A stretch of 64,000 bases of DNA, taken from assembly GCF_018100905.1 (NCBI RefSeq), contig NZ_JAGJEG010000002.1:186001-250000 (forward strand). The letters are read 5' to 3'. The first letter of the stretch is position 1. Each line of letters starts with the position of its first letter. This DNA comes from Pseudoalteromonas sp. MMG010 (GTDB taxonomy: Bacteria > Pseudomonadota > Gammaproteobacteria > Enterobacterales > Alteromonadaceae). This document shows positions 39,073 to 48,640 of the stretch, in pieces. The translations under genes were made by a program, and so were the position numbers. Under the pieces are notes generated by a model. It was not told the DNA's origin. It searched no databases and saw only the letters and a program-made list of their open reading frames with translations.

Positions 39073-40109
39073 TATAAAACGCCGTTATTTCGCATTAAAT
39101 CTATAGTTGGGCGTAAATCGGCCAATTGGGTTAAATCAACTTTCGGCGGTGAAATACTGGCAAGCGGCGGTAAGCCTGTAGGTTGAGAAATACCATTGAC
39201 AAGCGGAATTTCATAGGCTTGTGTTGCTAAGTATTCTTGCACTTCTTTAGTAAGTAAGTAGCGCATAAAGTTACTCGCAAGAGGATCGTTAGATAACGAT
39301 AAAATACCAGAAGCGTTAACTAAACAGCCTGCATCTTGTTGGGTAAATGCTAAGTCAAGATTTGCATCAGGTTTACCTGATTTTAAACGTAATGTGTAAT
39401 AATGATTAGCAAAACCAATATCAACTTCACCGCGCTCTACCGCCATAACCACACCGAGTTCACCGGCATACGTTTTAGCTCGTTTTTTGATCTTTTTAAG
39501 CCATTTGGCTGTTTTATCATCACCTTCTAAAATGCGCATTGCAGTCACAAAAGACTGAAAAGAGGCATACGCAGGTGCCCAACCAATCGATAAATCACTA
39601 TCTGCAATTTCCATTATACTGGTCGGTATTTGATCTTTGGTTAAACGAGAGGTGTTATAAGGTAATGTTCTGATACGACCTGTGATAGGCGCCCAAGCAG
39701 GGTATCTAAATTGAGGTTGTAATTGAGACGATAAATCGGTTGGTATAGGTTGCGCCAACCCAGCGTCAGTTACTAAACCAATAGCACCTGAATCAACCGC
39801 CCAAAATAAATCAGCACGTTTCACTCCCGCTTTAGCTTCTGCAACAATGGTATTAGCAAGTGCAGCCGTTGGGCCTCGACGAATCGCAAGATTTAAATCA
39901 GGATTACGTTTTTCAATTGCTTGTAATACATTTTCGTATAAGCCACCTTCACCACGACCTAAATAAAGGGTTAAATCACCTTTTAATTTTGGTAAGTTAT
40001 CGACTGATACCGGGTTTGCAATTTCACTGGCTATGGCACTAAGAGGTAGTGGCAAAGAGCCAACTACCCCTAATGCAGCTAAACCTTGAATAAAGGTTCT
40101 ACGCTTCAC
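39072..40109 (-). CDS. fbpA: Periplasmic iron(III)-binding protein with Tat-like signal
   Basis: A 345-residue extracellular solute-binding protein of the ferric-ion-binding type. The N-terminus MKRRTFIQGLAALG is a twin-arginine-like signal, unusual for FbpA, which mostly uses Sec. The body includes LTLYLGRGEGGLYENVLQAI and VDIGFANHYYTLRL, with the adjacent Tyr pair typical of iron ligands. The start is GTG, directly abutting the stop of the preceding gene (TAAGTG). Coupled to fbpB by a one-base overlap. Confidence 0.9.
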   Translation of the reverse strand: MKRRTFIQGLAALGVVGSLPLPLSAIASEIANPVSVDNLPKLKGDLTLYLGRGEGGLYENVLQAIEKRNPDLNLAIRRGPTAALANTIVAEAKAGVKRADLFWAVDSGAIGLVTDAGLAQPIPTDLSSQLQPQFRYPAWAPITGRIRTLPYNTSRLTKDQIPTSIMEIADSDLSIGWAPAYASFQSFVTAMRILEGDDKTAKWLKKIKKRAKTYAGELGVVMAVERGEVDIGFANHYYTLRLKSGKPDANLDLAFTQQDAGCLVNASGILSLSNDPLASNFMRYLLTKEVQEYLATQAYEIPLVNGISQPTGLPPLASISPPKVDLTQLADLRPTIDLMRNNGVL

Positions 40110-40922
40110 TTAAAAAACATCCTTACGCGACTTTTCAGCTTTTTGAATTAACTTTTTAGCGCGATCTAGTTTAGTTTGCATATCTACTACCACGTTACGT
40201 ACAGAATCTACGCCTTTATCATTTTTTATTGCTTGTGGTAATGTAACATTAAAATCTTTTTCCAGCACTTCAACAAGCTTGGCATCTTGCTCAATTAATG
40301 TACCTTCTACACCTTCAAAAAGGTGTAAGTACGTATCATGAACAATTTCAGTTGCTTCATCTTGTAAACGCTCAGCATATTTAGCAACAACACGGTCTAA
40401 CTTATGTTTAATTTCGTCGATGGTTGCGCTTTGCGTCATTTCTTTTGTTGCAGTGGCTTTTACTGTTTTAAGTAAGCCATTTTGCTGGAATTTTGCAGCA
40501 AGCTTAACAGCACCAAGGCCTTGCCACAAGGCAATGTTCATTGCATGTTGTTGCTTGCGTACTTCTTGTGCAGGTTTCCCATTGTCGATAGCCATTTTTA
40601 CGCCATAAATACCTTGCCAAATTGAAGCGTAGACAGGCACGTAATTGGTTTCTATAGCACTATGGAATTTTACAGATTCCCAGTATTCTATCAAATCATC
40701 AGACTTAACTGACTTTGCGCCTTTTTTATCGTAATCGTTTACCATGGTATCAACTTTATTTACCATCCACTCAACATCTTCTGCATATGTTGTTAGGTTT
40801 TCTTGAAGATGGTTTACATGCTCACCGATAGGGCCATTAGCAAGGACTGGTTGAGCCATAAAAGCAGAGGCAATAAAAAGGCTTACACCTAGTGTTTTAG
40901 CTGGATTAAATAATGATTTCAT
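40110..40922 (-). CDS. Exported helical protein heading the iron-transport operon
   Basis: A 270-residue protein with a Sec signal (TLGVSLFIASAFMAQPVLA) and an all-helical mature part, including EYWESVKFHSAIETNYVPVY and NIALWQGLGAVKLAA. Some residues recall the periplasmic helical domains of FTR1-family iron permeases, but I cannot place it firmly. The ATG at 40922 is chosen over an upstream TTG. It directly abuts fbpA, and a strong Fur-box match lies 25 bp upstream, so it belongs to the iron regulon. Likely accessory iron-binding protein (inference). Confidence 0.75.
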   Translation of the reverse strand: MKSLFNPAKTLGVSLFIASAFMAQPVLANGPIGEHVNHLQENLTTYAEDVEWMVNKVDTMVNDYDKKGAKSVKSDDLIEYWESVKFHSAIETNYVPVYASIWQGIYGVKMAIDNGKPAQEVRKQQHAMNIALWQGLGAVKLAAKFQQNGLLKTVKATATKEMTQSATIDEIKHKLDRVVAKYAERLQDEATEIVHDTYLHLFEGVEGTLIEQDAKLVEVLEKDFNVTLPQAIKNDKGVDSVRNVVVDMQTKLDRAKKLIQKAEKSRKDVF

Positions 40923-40947
40923 AACAAGTGGGTCCAATAAGGTAATT

Positions 40948-40966
40948 GTAAATGATAGACATTATC
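40948..40966 (-). promoter_or_regulatory. Fur box of the fbp operon
   Basis: GTAAATGATAGACATTATC matches the 19-bp Fur consensus GATAATGATAATCATTATC at 15 of 19 positions. It is 25 bp before the first gene of the operon. Confidence 0.8.
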
Positions 40967-41145
40967 ATATCCGCATTAAACCACCAGATCAATAAGTAGC
41001 CGTATGCTAAATTAAATAAAAACTTAATTATTACACTACGTTAATGTAAAAAAAAAGTGTGTTGTTAACAGCCTGTTTTAGATATGTATTGTGACTAATA
41101 TTTAACTTACATTGTTTACTTTTTATTACACGACGCTGAAGAAGC

Positions 41146-42447
41146 TTAATTAAAATGATGCTCATTTATTGCATTATAAATACTGGTGCATAAGGTATTT
41201 ATACTTTCGTTGTCGCTTATATAAGGTGGCATTAAATATATTAACTGTCCAAATGGGCGAATCCATACACCTTGTTCAACAAAATAAGCTTGTATTTTAG
41301 CTACATTAATATCACCCACATCTTTGGTTAATTCAACAACCCCAATTGCGCCTAAAATTCTCACATCAGCGACTGAATTTAATTTTTTGCATTCATTTAA
41401 TTGTTGTAGTTGTGTATTAATTCGTTTTATTTGTTGTGGCCAATTTTGCGCCATTAATATATCGATGCTTGCACATGCTGCGGCACATGCCAATGGGTTT
41501 CCCATAAAAGTAGGGCCATGCATTAAAACACCGGCTTCACCTTCACTTATACCCGTTGCAATTTTTTCATTAGTTAAGGTGGCCGCTAATGTTAAATTAC
41601 CACCGGTTAATGCTTTACCTATACATAATATATCAGGTTCAATATTGGCATGTTCAATAGCAAACAGTTTTCCTGTACGGCCAAAGCCTGTTGCTATTTC
41701 ATCACAAATTAAAAGTACATTGTATTGAGTACATAGCTTACGCACCGTCGATAAATACTCGGGATGGTAAAAATTCATGCCCCCAGCATTTTGTACAATG
41801 GGTTCAATGATAAAAGCCGCTACTTGATGGTGATGATTAATAAAGTAACGTTCGAGCTCTTGTGCTTCGTGTTTCGCAAAAGTACCTGAAAATTTACTGA
41901 CCGGCGCAGGGACAAATACATGCTCAGGTAAAAAGCCTTTATATAAACTGTGCATAGAGTTAATGGGATCACAAACGCTCATCGCTGCGAACGTATCACC
42001 ATGATAGCCCTTAAACGGTGTCATTAATTTTTGTTTTGTTTTAACGCCTTTGCTTAACCAATATTGCATTGCCATTTTTATCGCAACTTCAACACTAATA
42101 GAGCCACTGTCGGCTAAAAACACTTTATTTAAGCTTTGAGGTGTTATTGCGACTAACTTTTTACATAGTTCAACAGCACTTTTATGGGTCATACCGCCAA
42201 ACATTATGTGACTCATGCAATTAATTTGCGCAATCATAGCTTGATTAATTACAGGGTGATTATATCCATGAATGGCGCTCCACCATGATGCCATACCATC
42301 TATGAGCGCTTCACCTGATTCGAGATAAATAACATTATCTTGAGCATAGGTCACAGGGTAGACAGGTATTGGCTGAGTCATTGATGTATAGGGATGCCAA
42401 ATGTGTTCACGATCAAAATTTAAATCGATAGTGCGTTTATTGCTCAC
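41146..42447 (-). CDS. bioA: Adenosylmethionine-8-amino-7-oxononanoate aminotransferase
   Basis: A 433-residue PLP enzyme making 7,8-diaminopelargonate. It begins HIWHPYTSMTQPIPVYPV and has SWWSAIHGYNHPVI, the PLP-Lys region LCIGKALTGGNLTLAATLT and VWIRPFGQLIYLMPPY. The start is GTG at 42447 with AGG ahead; the ATG nearby is out of frame. Divergent from bioBFCD. The BirA-like operator abuts the start codon, so repressor binding would block both transcription and leader synthesis. Confidence 0.97.
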   Translation of the reverse strand: MSNKRTIDLNFDREHIWHPYTSMTQPIPVYPVTYAQDNVIYLESGEALIDGMASWWSAIHGYNHPVINQAMIAQINCMSHIMFGGMTHKSAVELCKKLVAITPQSLNKVFLADSGSISVEVAIKMAMQYWLSKGVKTKQKLMTPFKGYHGDTFAAMSVCDPINSMHSLYKGFLPEHVFVPAPVSKFSGTFAKHEAQELERYFINHHHQVAAFIIEPIVQNAGGMNFYHPEYLSTVRKLCTQYNVLLICDEIATGFGRTGKLFAIEHANIEPDILCIGKALTGGNLTLAATLTNEKIATGISEGEAGVLMHGPTFMGNPLACAAACASIDILMAQNWPQQIKRINTQLQQLNECKKLNSVADVRILGAIGVVELTKDVGDINVAKIQAYFVEQGVWIRPFGQLIYLMPPYISDNESINTLCTSIYNAINEHHFN

Positions 42448-42481
42448 ATGTAACCTAGTTAGTTATTCTCTTGGTTGACAA
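42448..42481. promoter_or_regulatory. BirA operator between bioA and bioB
   Basis: Two half-sites, ATGTAACCT (6 of 9 to TTGTAAACC) and GGTTGACAA (8 of 9 to GGTTTACAA), are separated by 16 bp as in the E. coli bio operator. The site lies in the shared control region. Confidence 0.75.
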
Positions 42482-42502
42482 TGGTACTTGAAGTTTTAGA
42501 CT
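42475..42502 (+). promoter_or_regulatory. Sigma-70 promoter for bioBFCD
   Basis: TTGACA (perfect -35) at 42475-42480 and TAGACT (-10) at 42497-42502, spacing 16 bp. The -35 lies within the right half of the BirA-like operator. This also argues against a bioB start upstream of 42503. Confidence 0.55.
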
Positions 42503-42543
42503 TAGCCAATATTACTGATGACAATAAAATCAAAGAGAATATT

Positions 42544-43587
42544 ATGCAATGTACTGATGTACGACACAATTGGACTCATGCAGAGGTAAAAGCTTTATTT
42601 GAAATGCCATTTAATGATTTATTATTTAAAGCTGCATCGCTGCATCGTGCTAATTTCAATCCTAATGAAGTACAAATCTCAACTTTACTCTCTATTAAAA
42701 CTGGAGCGTGTCCCGAAGACTGTAAATACTGTCCACAATCAGCACATTATAAAACTGATTTAGAGCGTGAACGTTTAATTGAAGTAGAAAAAGTTGTAGA
42801 GAAAGCACGACTTGCGAAACAAAAAGGGGCGACTCGGTTTTGTATGGGAGCTGCATGGTCGGATCCAAAAGATAGGGATATGCCTTACATTTCACAAATG
42901 GTTAAACAAGTAAAAGAGCTAGGCTTAGAAACCTGTATGACGCTTGGAAAACTCAGTAACGAAAAAGCCCACGAACTAAGTAGTGCCGGTTTAGATTATT
43001 ATAATCATAATCTGGATACATCTGCAGAGTATTACGAGCAAATAATTTCAACCCGTACCTTCGAAGATAGATTAAACACCATTAGCCATGTACGAGATGC
43101 GGGGATGAAAGTTTGTTCCGGCGGTATTGTAGGCATGGGGGAGCAAGCTAAAGATCGTTACGGTTTGTTAATGCAATTAGCTAATTTGCCACAGCAGCCC
43201 GAAAGTGTACCTATAAATATGTTGGTAAAAGTAAAAGGGACCCCCCTTGAAAATGTAGACGATTTAGATAACTTTGATTTTATCAGAACCATTGCGTGTG
43301 CGCGTATTATGATGCCTAAAAGTTATGTACGCCTATCTGCAGGGCGAAATGATATGAACGAACAAATGCAATCACTGTGTTTTTTTGCCGGCGCAAACTC
43401 CATTTTTTATGGCGATAAACTATTAACGACAGATAACCCTGAAGCTGATTCTGATATGAACCTAATAAAAAAATTAGGGATGAACCCTGAAACGCGAAAA
43501 GAGTATTCAGATGAAGCGGTAGCAGCATCTATTTCGTCTCAAGTTGCTGATAAAGCAAGTTCGCAACTGTTTTACCCAGCTTCATGA
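42544..43587 (+). CDS. bioB: Biotin synthase
   Basis: A 347-residue radical-SAM enzyme (E. coli 346) inserting sulfur into dethiobiotin. The [4Fe-4S] motif is CPEDCKYC. Other marks are [38 protein letters not shown] and [14 protein letters not shown]. The frame is open 23 codons further upstream, but that part covers the promoter; the start at 42544 ([10 protein letters not shown]) fits the family. It overlaps bioF by 4 bases. Confidence 0.98.
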   Translation: MQCTDVRHNWTHAEVKALFEMPFNDLLFKAASLHRANFNPNEVQISTLLSIKTGACPEDCKYCPQSAHYKTDLERERLIEVEKVVEKARLAKQKGATRFCMGAAWSDPKDRDMPYISQMVKQVKELGLETCMTLGKLSNEKAHELSSAGLDYYNHNLDTSAEYYEQIISTRTFEDRLNTISHVRDAGMKVCSGGIVGMGEQAKDRYGLLMQLANLPQQPESVPINMLVKVKGTPLENVDDLDNFDFIRTIACARIMMPKSYVRLSAGRNDMNEQMQSLCFFAGANSIFYGDKLLTTDNPEADSDMNLIKKLGMNPETRKEYSDEAVAASISSQVADKASSQLFYPAS

Positions 43588-44732
43588 GTTTTCAATACAT
43601 AAATCAGCATTTGCTAAAGCGTAAGCAAGACGCTTTATTGCGTAAAAGAAATATTATTACTGATGCGGATGCACGTCGTATTGTTGTCGAAGATAAAGAA
43701 TATATTAATTTTTCAAGTAATGATTACTTAGGCTTTAGTCACCATAGTTTAAATGTGGATGAGCAGGCTTTAGGTAGTCATAGTTCGTCATTAGTAACAG
43801 GCTATCACGCACAACATGTGGCACTTGAAGATTATTTATCGACAACACTTGGTTATGAAGCTGCGATGTTATTCAATAGCGGGTTTAGTGCCAATAGCAG
43901 TATTATAAAGGCATTATTTAATGATAAAACCGTGTCTAACAACAGCGCTGTATTTTTAGATAAACTCAGCCATGCAAGTTTGGTTGATGGTGCTGTGCAT
44001 GCTCATAGTGCATTAGTAAGATTTAAGCATAATGATTTAAATCACTTACGCTCCCGATTAGAAAAATCTAAAGCTGACAATAAACTAATTGTCAGTGAAG
44101 GTGTTTTTTCTATGGATGGTGATAAAGCACCATTAAAAGAATTATGCGCACTGGCTAAAAAACATAATGCCTGGTTACTAATAGACGATGCTCACGGATT
44201 TGGTGTCATTGGTGAGCATGGATTAGGTAGTTGTGATGGACTAAGCCAACAAGAATTACCCGATATATTAGTGATCACCTTTGGTAAAGCAATTGCAAGT
44301 AGCGGGGCGTGTATACTAGGTAATCGTGATTTTATTGATTATATGGTGCAATATAATCGTGATTATATTTACTCTACAGCGATGTCGCCATTGTTAGCGA
44401 ATTTAACACTTGCACGAATTAAACAGGTGATTCTAGCCACTGAAAAGCGCGAAAAGCTTCATTGTAATATTAATTATTTTAAAAATTTAGCACACAAAAA
44501 CAACATCGCAATGATGCCATCGAATACTGCAATCCAACCTATTATACTGGGGTGTCCGCAACAAACGCTTGATGCAGCAAACAGCTTAAAAAATAAGGGC
44601 ATTTGGGTTAGTGCGATACGCCCGCCAACCGTTGCGCATAATACATCAAGGTTAAGAGTAACGCTTACTTGTGAGCACAGCAAAGATGATATTGCGTTGC
44701 TAATAAAGCATTTAAGTAGTGCAATAAAATGA
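43584..44732 (+). CDS. bioF: 8-amino-7-oxononanoate synthase
   Basis: A 382-residue PLP enzyme joining pimeloyl-ACP and alanine. Recognisable parts are [43 protein letters not shown] and the PLP lysine in [15 protein letters not shown]. Translationally coupled to bioB and bioC by ATGA-type overlaps. Confidence 0.97.
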   Translation: MSFQYINQHLLKRKQDALLRKRNIITDADARRIVVEDKEYINFSSNDYLGFSHHSLNVDEQALGSHSSSLVTGYHAQHVALEDYLSTTLGYEAAMLFNSGFSANSSIIKALFNDKTVSNNSAVFLDKLSHASLVDGAVHAHSALVRFKHNDLNHLRSRLEKSKADNKLIVSEGVFSMDGDKAPLKELCALAKKHNAWLLIDDAHGFGVIGEHGLGSCDGLSQQELPDILVITFGKAIASSGACILGNRDFIDYMVQYNRDYIYSTAMSPLLANLTLARIKQVILATEKREKLHCNINYFKNLAHKNNIAMMPSNTAIQPIILGCPQQTLDAANSLKNKGIWVSAIRPPTVAHNTSRLRVTLTCEHSKDDIALLIKHLSSAIK

Positions 44733-45565
44733 AAACCGCCATTTTAAAAGTAAACCACTTAAAAACCTTAAAACAAAATGTGAACATAAGCAGTACCATT
44801 GCCACAGGAATAAAGTTTTCAAATGCAGCAAATCATTATGAAAACTCTGCTTGCGTTCAAAAACAGGCTGCCAGCGATCTATTCAATATTATTTCACATG
44901 ATAATGGCATTAATGATACTGTTTGTTTAGATTTAGGCGCAGGTCCGCTAGTAAATACAGAGCAATTACAGGCTAGATTTAAAAACGTTATAGCGATGGA
45001 TTTAAGCTTAGCAATGTTAAACCGGGATGCTATTAATAACCATAAAATTTGTAGTCATAAAATATGCGCTGACATGGATAAGCTGCCATTTTTACCAGAG
45101 AGTTTTGATACTATTTTTAGTAACTTTGCAGTGCAATGGTCTAGCAACTTTAGGCAGTTGGTAGAAAATTTATATACAATATTAAAACCCGATGGCCATG
45201 TTTATGTAAGTGTTTTAGTATCAGGTTCATTAACAGAAATTCAGCAGGCATTTCGTGTTATTGATAACGATCATCATATAAATAGTTTTAATGATGACGA
45301 TTCGGTTATAAAAGATGTACTTAATGCAGGTTTTAATATTACCCGATGTAACAAAAAGATCTACATTGATAAATACGATACGCCATTTCAAGCACTTAAC
45401 TCAATAAAAGCAATTGGTGCTTCTAACGTCAATCATCAACACTGTCGAAAAGGTTTATTAACTAAATCAGCGTTAAAAAAAGTGTGTGATGCCTATCCTA
45501 TATCTAACAATCAAGCGTGTGTGTCTTATCATGTGGTACTATTATCGCTAAAAAAAGAAAGGTAA
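44729..45565 (+). CDS. bioC: Malonyl-ACP O-methyltransferase
   Basis: A 278-residue SAM methyltransferase that starts pimeloyl synthesis by methylating malonyl-ACP. It has FSNAANHYENSACVQKQAA, the SAM motif CLDLGAGPLVNTEQL and IFSNFAVQWSSNF. The start overlaps bioF by 4 bases. About 25 N-terminal residues precede the conserved part, slightly longer than E. coli BioC (251). No bioH is present in the window. Confidence 0.94.
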   Translation: MKTAILKVNHLKTLKQNVNISSTIATGIKFSNAANHYENSACVQKQAASDLFNIISHDNGINDTVCLDLGAGPLVNTEQLQARFKNVIAMDLSLAMLNRDAINNHKICSHKICADMDKLPFLPESFDTIFSNFAVQWSSNFRQLVENLYTILKPDGHVYVSVLVSGSLTEIQQAFRVIDNDHHINSFNDDDSVIKDVLNAGFNITRCNKKIYIDKYDTPFQALNSIKAIGASNVNHQHCRKGLLTKSALKKVCDAYPISNNQACVSYHVVLLSLKKER

Positions 45566-45569
45566 ACCC

Positions 45570-46256
45570 GTGAAAGAAATTTTTATAACCGCCACAGATA
45601 CCGATGCAGGTAAAACACACGTCACCAGTTTATTATTAAAACTGTTAGCGCAACATAATAAGCGTGCCATTGGGTATAAACCCATTGCCGCGGGATGTGA
45701 AATTGCATTTGATCAATTAGTCAATGCAGATGCATTGATGTTGATGGAAAGTGCATCGGTGAGTGCAAAATACGATATCGTTAATCCTTTTGCATTTGCT
45801 CCAGCCATTGCACCACATATTGCCGCAAAACAATCGGGACAATCAATTACTCAAGCAAAGCTTGCCGATGCATATAAAAATGTTCATAAACAAAAGCCTG
45901 ATTATATTCTTACCGAAGGTGCTGGAGGCTGGGCTTTACCCATAAGTAGTACTGACTATTTATACAACTGGGTTAAGTCAGAAAACTTAGACGTTATTTT
46001 AGTGGTTGGTATGAAACTAGGCTGTTTAAATCATGCAATTTTAACAGCAGAGCACATTAAAGCCCAAGGGGTGAATTGCATCGGTTGGATTGCTAACGAA
46101 ATCGACCCCAATATGCTTAATTATCAAGATAACCTAGACACACTCAAGCAGGTACTTCCGTTTCCTATTTTAGCTATTAGTCCGTATAGTGAAACAACAC
46201 CTAAATTAAAAATTTATAAAACGTTGTTAGAAAATTTAGCAATAGCGCATAGTTAG
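45570..46256 (+). CDS. bioD: Dethiobiotin synthetase
   Basis: A 228-residue ATP-dependent ring-closing enzyme. The P-loop is ITATDTDAGKTHVTSLL. YKPIAAGCE and LTEGAGGWALPIS are characteristic. The start is GTG with AAAGG about 8 nt ahead. Last gene of bioBFCD, 4 bp after bioC. Confidence 0.96.
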   Translation: MKEIFITATDTDAGKTHVTSLLLKLLAQHNKRAIGYKPIAAGCEIAFDQLVNADALMLMESASVSAKYDIVNPFAFAPAIAPHIAAKQSGQSITQAKLADAYKNVHKQKPDYILTEGAGGWALPISSTDYLYNWVKSENLDVILVVGMKLGCLNHAILTAEHIKAQGVNCIGWIANEIDPNMLNYQDNLDTLKQVLPFPILAISPYSETTPKLKIYKTLLENLAIAHS

Positions 46257-46346
46257 ATAAAATTATTACTGATTATTTGCGTAAGTTTAACAATAGGTTG
46301 GTGTTTTTATTTATAATGATTAAAAATTTATTTAGCTTATCTAAAT

Positions 46347-47837
46347 ATGGGTAATACTATGAAGAAAAGGGTGGGGATCTTAGGTGGCGGCACCGCAGGG
46401 TCAACAATTGCAATTCGCCTTGCTGCATTAGGCTTAGAGACATTTATTTTTGAAAAAAATGCATCCTTAATAAATGGGCCACCTATGTGTCATTTGCATG
46501 CCGGTGGTAATTTATATCGCGAAATACCCGATCAAGACTGTATCAATTTATTACAACAAAGCATTGATATACTAAGGTTATATCCATTTAGTATTGATGC
46601 GCGTCCTACCGTATTTGCAGTGCCTATAAGAGATAATAATTCGCCACTGGATTTAATTCCCCGACTTAACAAATTAACGAATGCATATCGTGAGCTCATT
46701 GATAAGGATCACAACAATAAAGTGTTAGGTGAGCCCAGTGAATATTATAAGCTTTACGATAAAAAACAGCTGCTTGAATTATCAAAAAAACAACCCGCAG
46801 CACACCCATCTACATTAGATGAGTGGTTGATCCCAGCTGCCAAATACATGGATTTAAATAAATTACAATTCCCTGTAATTGCGGTTAAAGAATATGGTTG
46901 GAATATATTTCGTTTATCTGCGTCAGCACATTTTGCTTTAGAACAATATAAAAACGCACATGTATTTATTAATACCAATGTAAAACAAGTACTTAATAAT
47001 AACTTACAACAAAACAAGTGGCTAATAGAGTATCAACAAGATACAAAGCAAAATACAGAAACAATCGAGGTTGACTACTTAATTAATGCCTGTGGTTTTA
47101 GAACTGGCGAAATTGATGACATGGTCGGTGTTGAAGTGAATCGTATGGTTGAGTTTAAATCATCTTACATTACTAGCTGGCAATCAAATGAAGGGTTACT
47201 TCCCGAAATTGTGATATATGGTGAAAGGGGAACACCGCAGGGTATGGCACAATTAACACCTTACCCAAATGGTTATTTTCAAATACATGGAATGACAGAA
47301 TCGATAACTTTATTTAATGATGGTTTAGTTGATTCGAATAAACATACATCACAGCCCAAATTACCGAAAAAATATATAAATTATATTGAAAATGGTTGGG
47401 AGTCTGAAAGTTTAATTTCTCGAAGCCAACAAGCAATTAATCATGTGAGTGAATTTATGCCTCGCTTTAATAATGCAAAAACAGTGAATAATGCTTTATA
47501 TGGCGGTCAGCAAATCCCCGGTAATGACGAAACGTTACGTGTAACGAATGTACAAATATACCCTGAAATAAATTATGCTCGCGCCGAAAACGTAAAAGCA
47601 TCATCAACATTAAATGCTGCAGACGAAATTGTGTATTCGCTGCAAACCAATTTGTTTATAGCAATAGACGCTTCGGATGAAGAAAATAGATTTCATCATA
47701 ATTGGAAATATTTAAAGCAGGTAAAACAATCAACCATAGATAAAAAAGCACAACAATTGGCACTAGATAGAGGATTTCCCGTCAATATGGGCTTAGTTAA
47801 TTGTAATTTAAATGAGTTAACATTATCGAAAAGCTAA
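46347..47837 (+). CDS. FAD-dependent oxidoreductase of unknown substrate
   Basis: A 496-residue flavoprotein. The Rossmann dinucleotide motif is VGILGGGTAGSTIAIRLA near the N-terminus, followed by an acidic strand end (FIFEKNASL). A second motif, VDYLINACGFRTGEIDD, is near residue 245. No membrane helices. I recognise the fold but not a characterised family; Met1 or Met5 may be the start. Single gene between bioD and a terminator shared with gloA. No neighbour suggests a pathway. Confidence 0.75.
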   Translation: MGNTMKKRVGILGGGTAGSTIAIRLAALGLETFIFEKNASLINGPPMCHLHAGGNLYREIPDQDCINLLQQSIDILRLYPFSIDARPTVFAVPIRDNNSPLDLIPRLNKLTNAYRELIDKDHNNKVLGEPSEYYKLYDKKQLLELSKKQPAAHPSTLDEWLIPAAKYMDLNKLQFPVIAVKEYGWNIFRLSASAHFALEQYKNAHVFINTNVKQVLNNNLQQNKWLIEYQQDTKQNTETIEVDYLINACGFRTGEIDDMVGVEVNRMVEFKSSYITSWQSNEGLLPEIVIYGERGTPQGMAQLTPYPNGYFQIHGMTESITLFNDGLVDSNKHTSQPKLPKKYINYIENGWESESLISRSQQAINHVSEFMPRFNNAKTVNNALYGGQQIPGNDETLRVTNVQIYPEINYARAENVKASSTLNAADEIVYSLQTNLFIAIDASDEENRFHHNWKYLKQVKQSTIDKKAQQLALDRGFPVNMGLVNCNLNELTLSKS

Positions 47838-47841
47838 TAAC

Positions 47842-47868
47842 ATTAAGCCAGAATGACTCTGGCTTAAT
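47842..47868. terminator. Bidirectional terminator between convergent genes
   Basis: An 11-bp perfect stem (ATTAAGCCAGA and complement) with a 5-nt loop between the FAD oxidoreductase and the glyoxalase gene. Confidence 0.85.
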
Positions 47869-47883
47869 TAACGTTATAGCTAT

Positions 47884-48411
47884 TTATTGAGATAAGATTA
47901 TATCGGTGATCCCCTCAGGCGATAAAATTTCTATCCAATATCCATCAGGATCTTTAATAAATGCAAGCCCCTTCATTGAACCATCATCAGGTTTTTTTAC
48001 AAATTCAACATCATACTTAGTAAAACGCTCACAGGCGGCATAAACATCAGGAACACTGATACCAATATGACCAAATCCACGAGGATCAGAATTCCCGTCA
48101 TGATAGCCTTTAAAGCTTGGGTCGTTTTCGCTTCCCCAATTATGTGTTAATTCAATTAAAGCAGGGCGCCCAAACACCCATTGTGTATTGGTTTTATCGT
48201 CATCATTTGGAATTTCTTGCTCATAGCCTAGAAAATAAAGTGTGAACTTCATGCTAGGAAAGTCATATTTACCAAGTAATTTCATTCCTAATACATTTTG
48301 ATAAAACGCTAAAGATGGTTCAGGGTCTTTTATACGCAACATTGTTTGCTGCATAACATACCCTTGCGTTGCTTGTTCGATTTGTGTTTCAGACTCTTTA
48401 AAACTAGACAT
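47884..48411 (-). CDS. gloA: Lactoylglutathione lyase (glyoxalase I)
   Basis: A 175-residue glyoxalase I of the longer, zinc-type class. It begins its domain with [20 protein letters not shown] (metal-ligand Gln) and has [10 protein letters not shown] (Glu), [11 protein letters not shown] (His) and [10 protein letters not shown] (Glu). It detoxifies methylglyoxal as its glutathione hemithioacetal. GGGAT precedes the ATG by about 7 nt. Confidence 0.95.
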   Translation of the reverse strand: MSSFKESETQIEQATQGYVMQQTMLRIKDPEPSLAFYQNVLGMKLLGKYDFPSMKFTLYFLGYEQEIPNDDDKTNTQWVFGRPALIELTHNWGSENDPSFKGYHDGNSDPRGFGHIGISVPDVYAACERFTKYDVEFVKKPDDGSMKGLAFIKDPDGYWIEILSPEGITDIILSQ

Positions 48412-48582
48412 ACAGATCCCTATTACTTGATGTGGTACGTATATAAAAAATTGATTAGGTGATAAACCATTAATTAAACCATGAATAAGTATAACTTTTT
48501 CTATTACTAATTAGGGCATTATCAAAAATAATTTTCAAGACGGCAGGGGGGAAATAGATAAGTTTTAGTACTTTAAAAAAAT

Positions 48583-48609
48583 TAGCCAGCTAATCACATT
48601 AACTGGCTA
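48583..48609 (-). terminator. Intrinsic terminator of the Calx-beta protein gene
   Basis: TAGCCAG / CTGGCTA outer arms plus an inner TAAT/ATTA pair, with seven T following on the minus strand. 32 bp beyond the stop. Confidence 0.85.
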
Positions 48610-48640
48610 TATGGTTTTATTGAATCAAAATATAAATTGA

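Noticed and set aside
42475..42543. N-terminal extension of bioB from a TTG at 42475
   Set aside because: The TTG is the start of a perfect -35 element inside the BirA-like operator, and known biotin synthases begin near the ATG at 42544.
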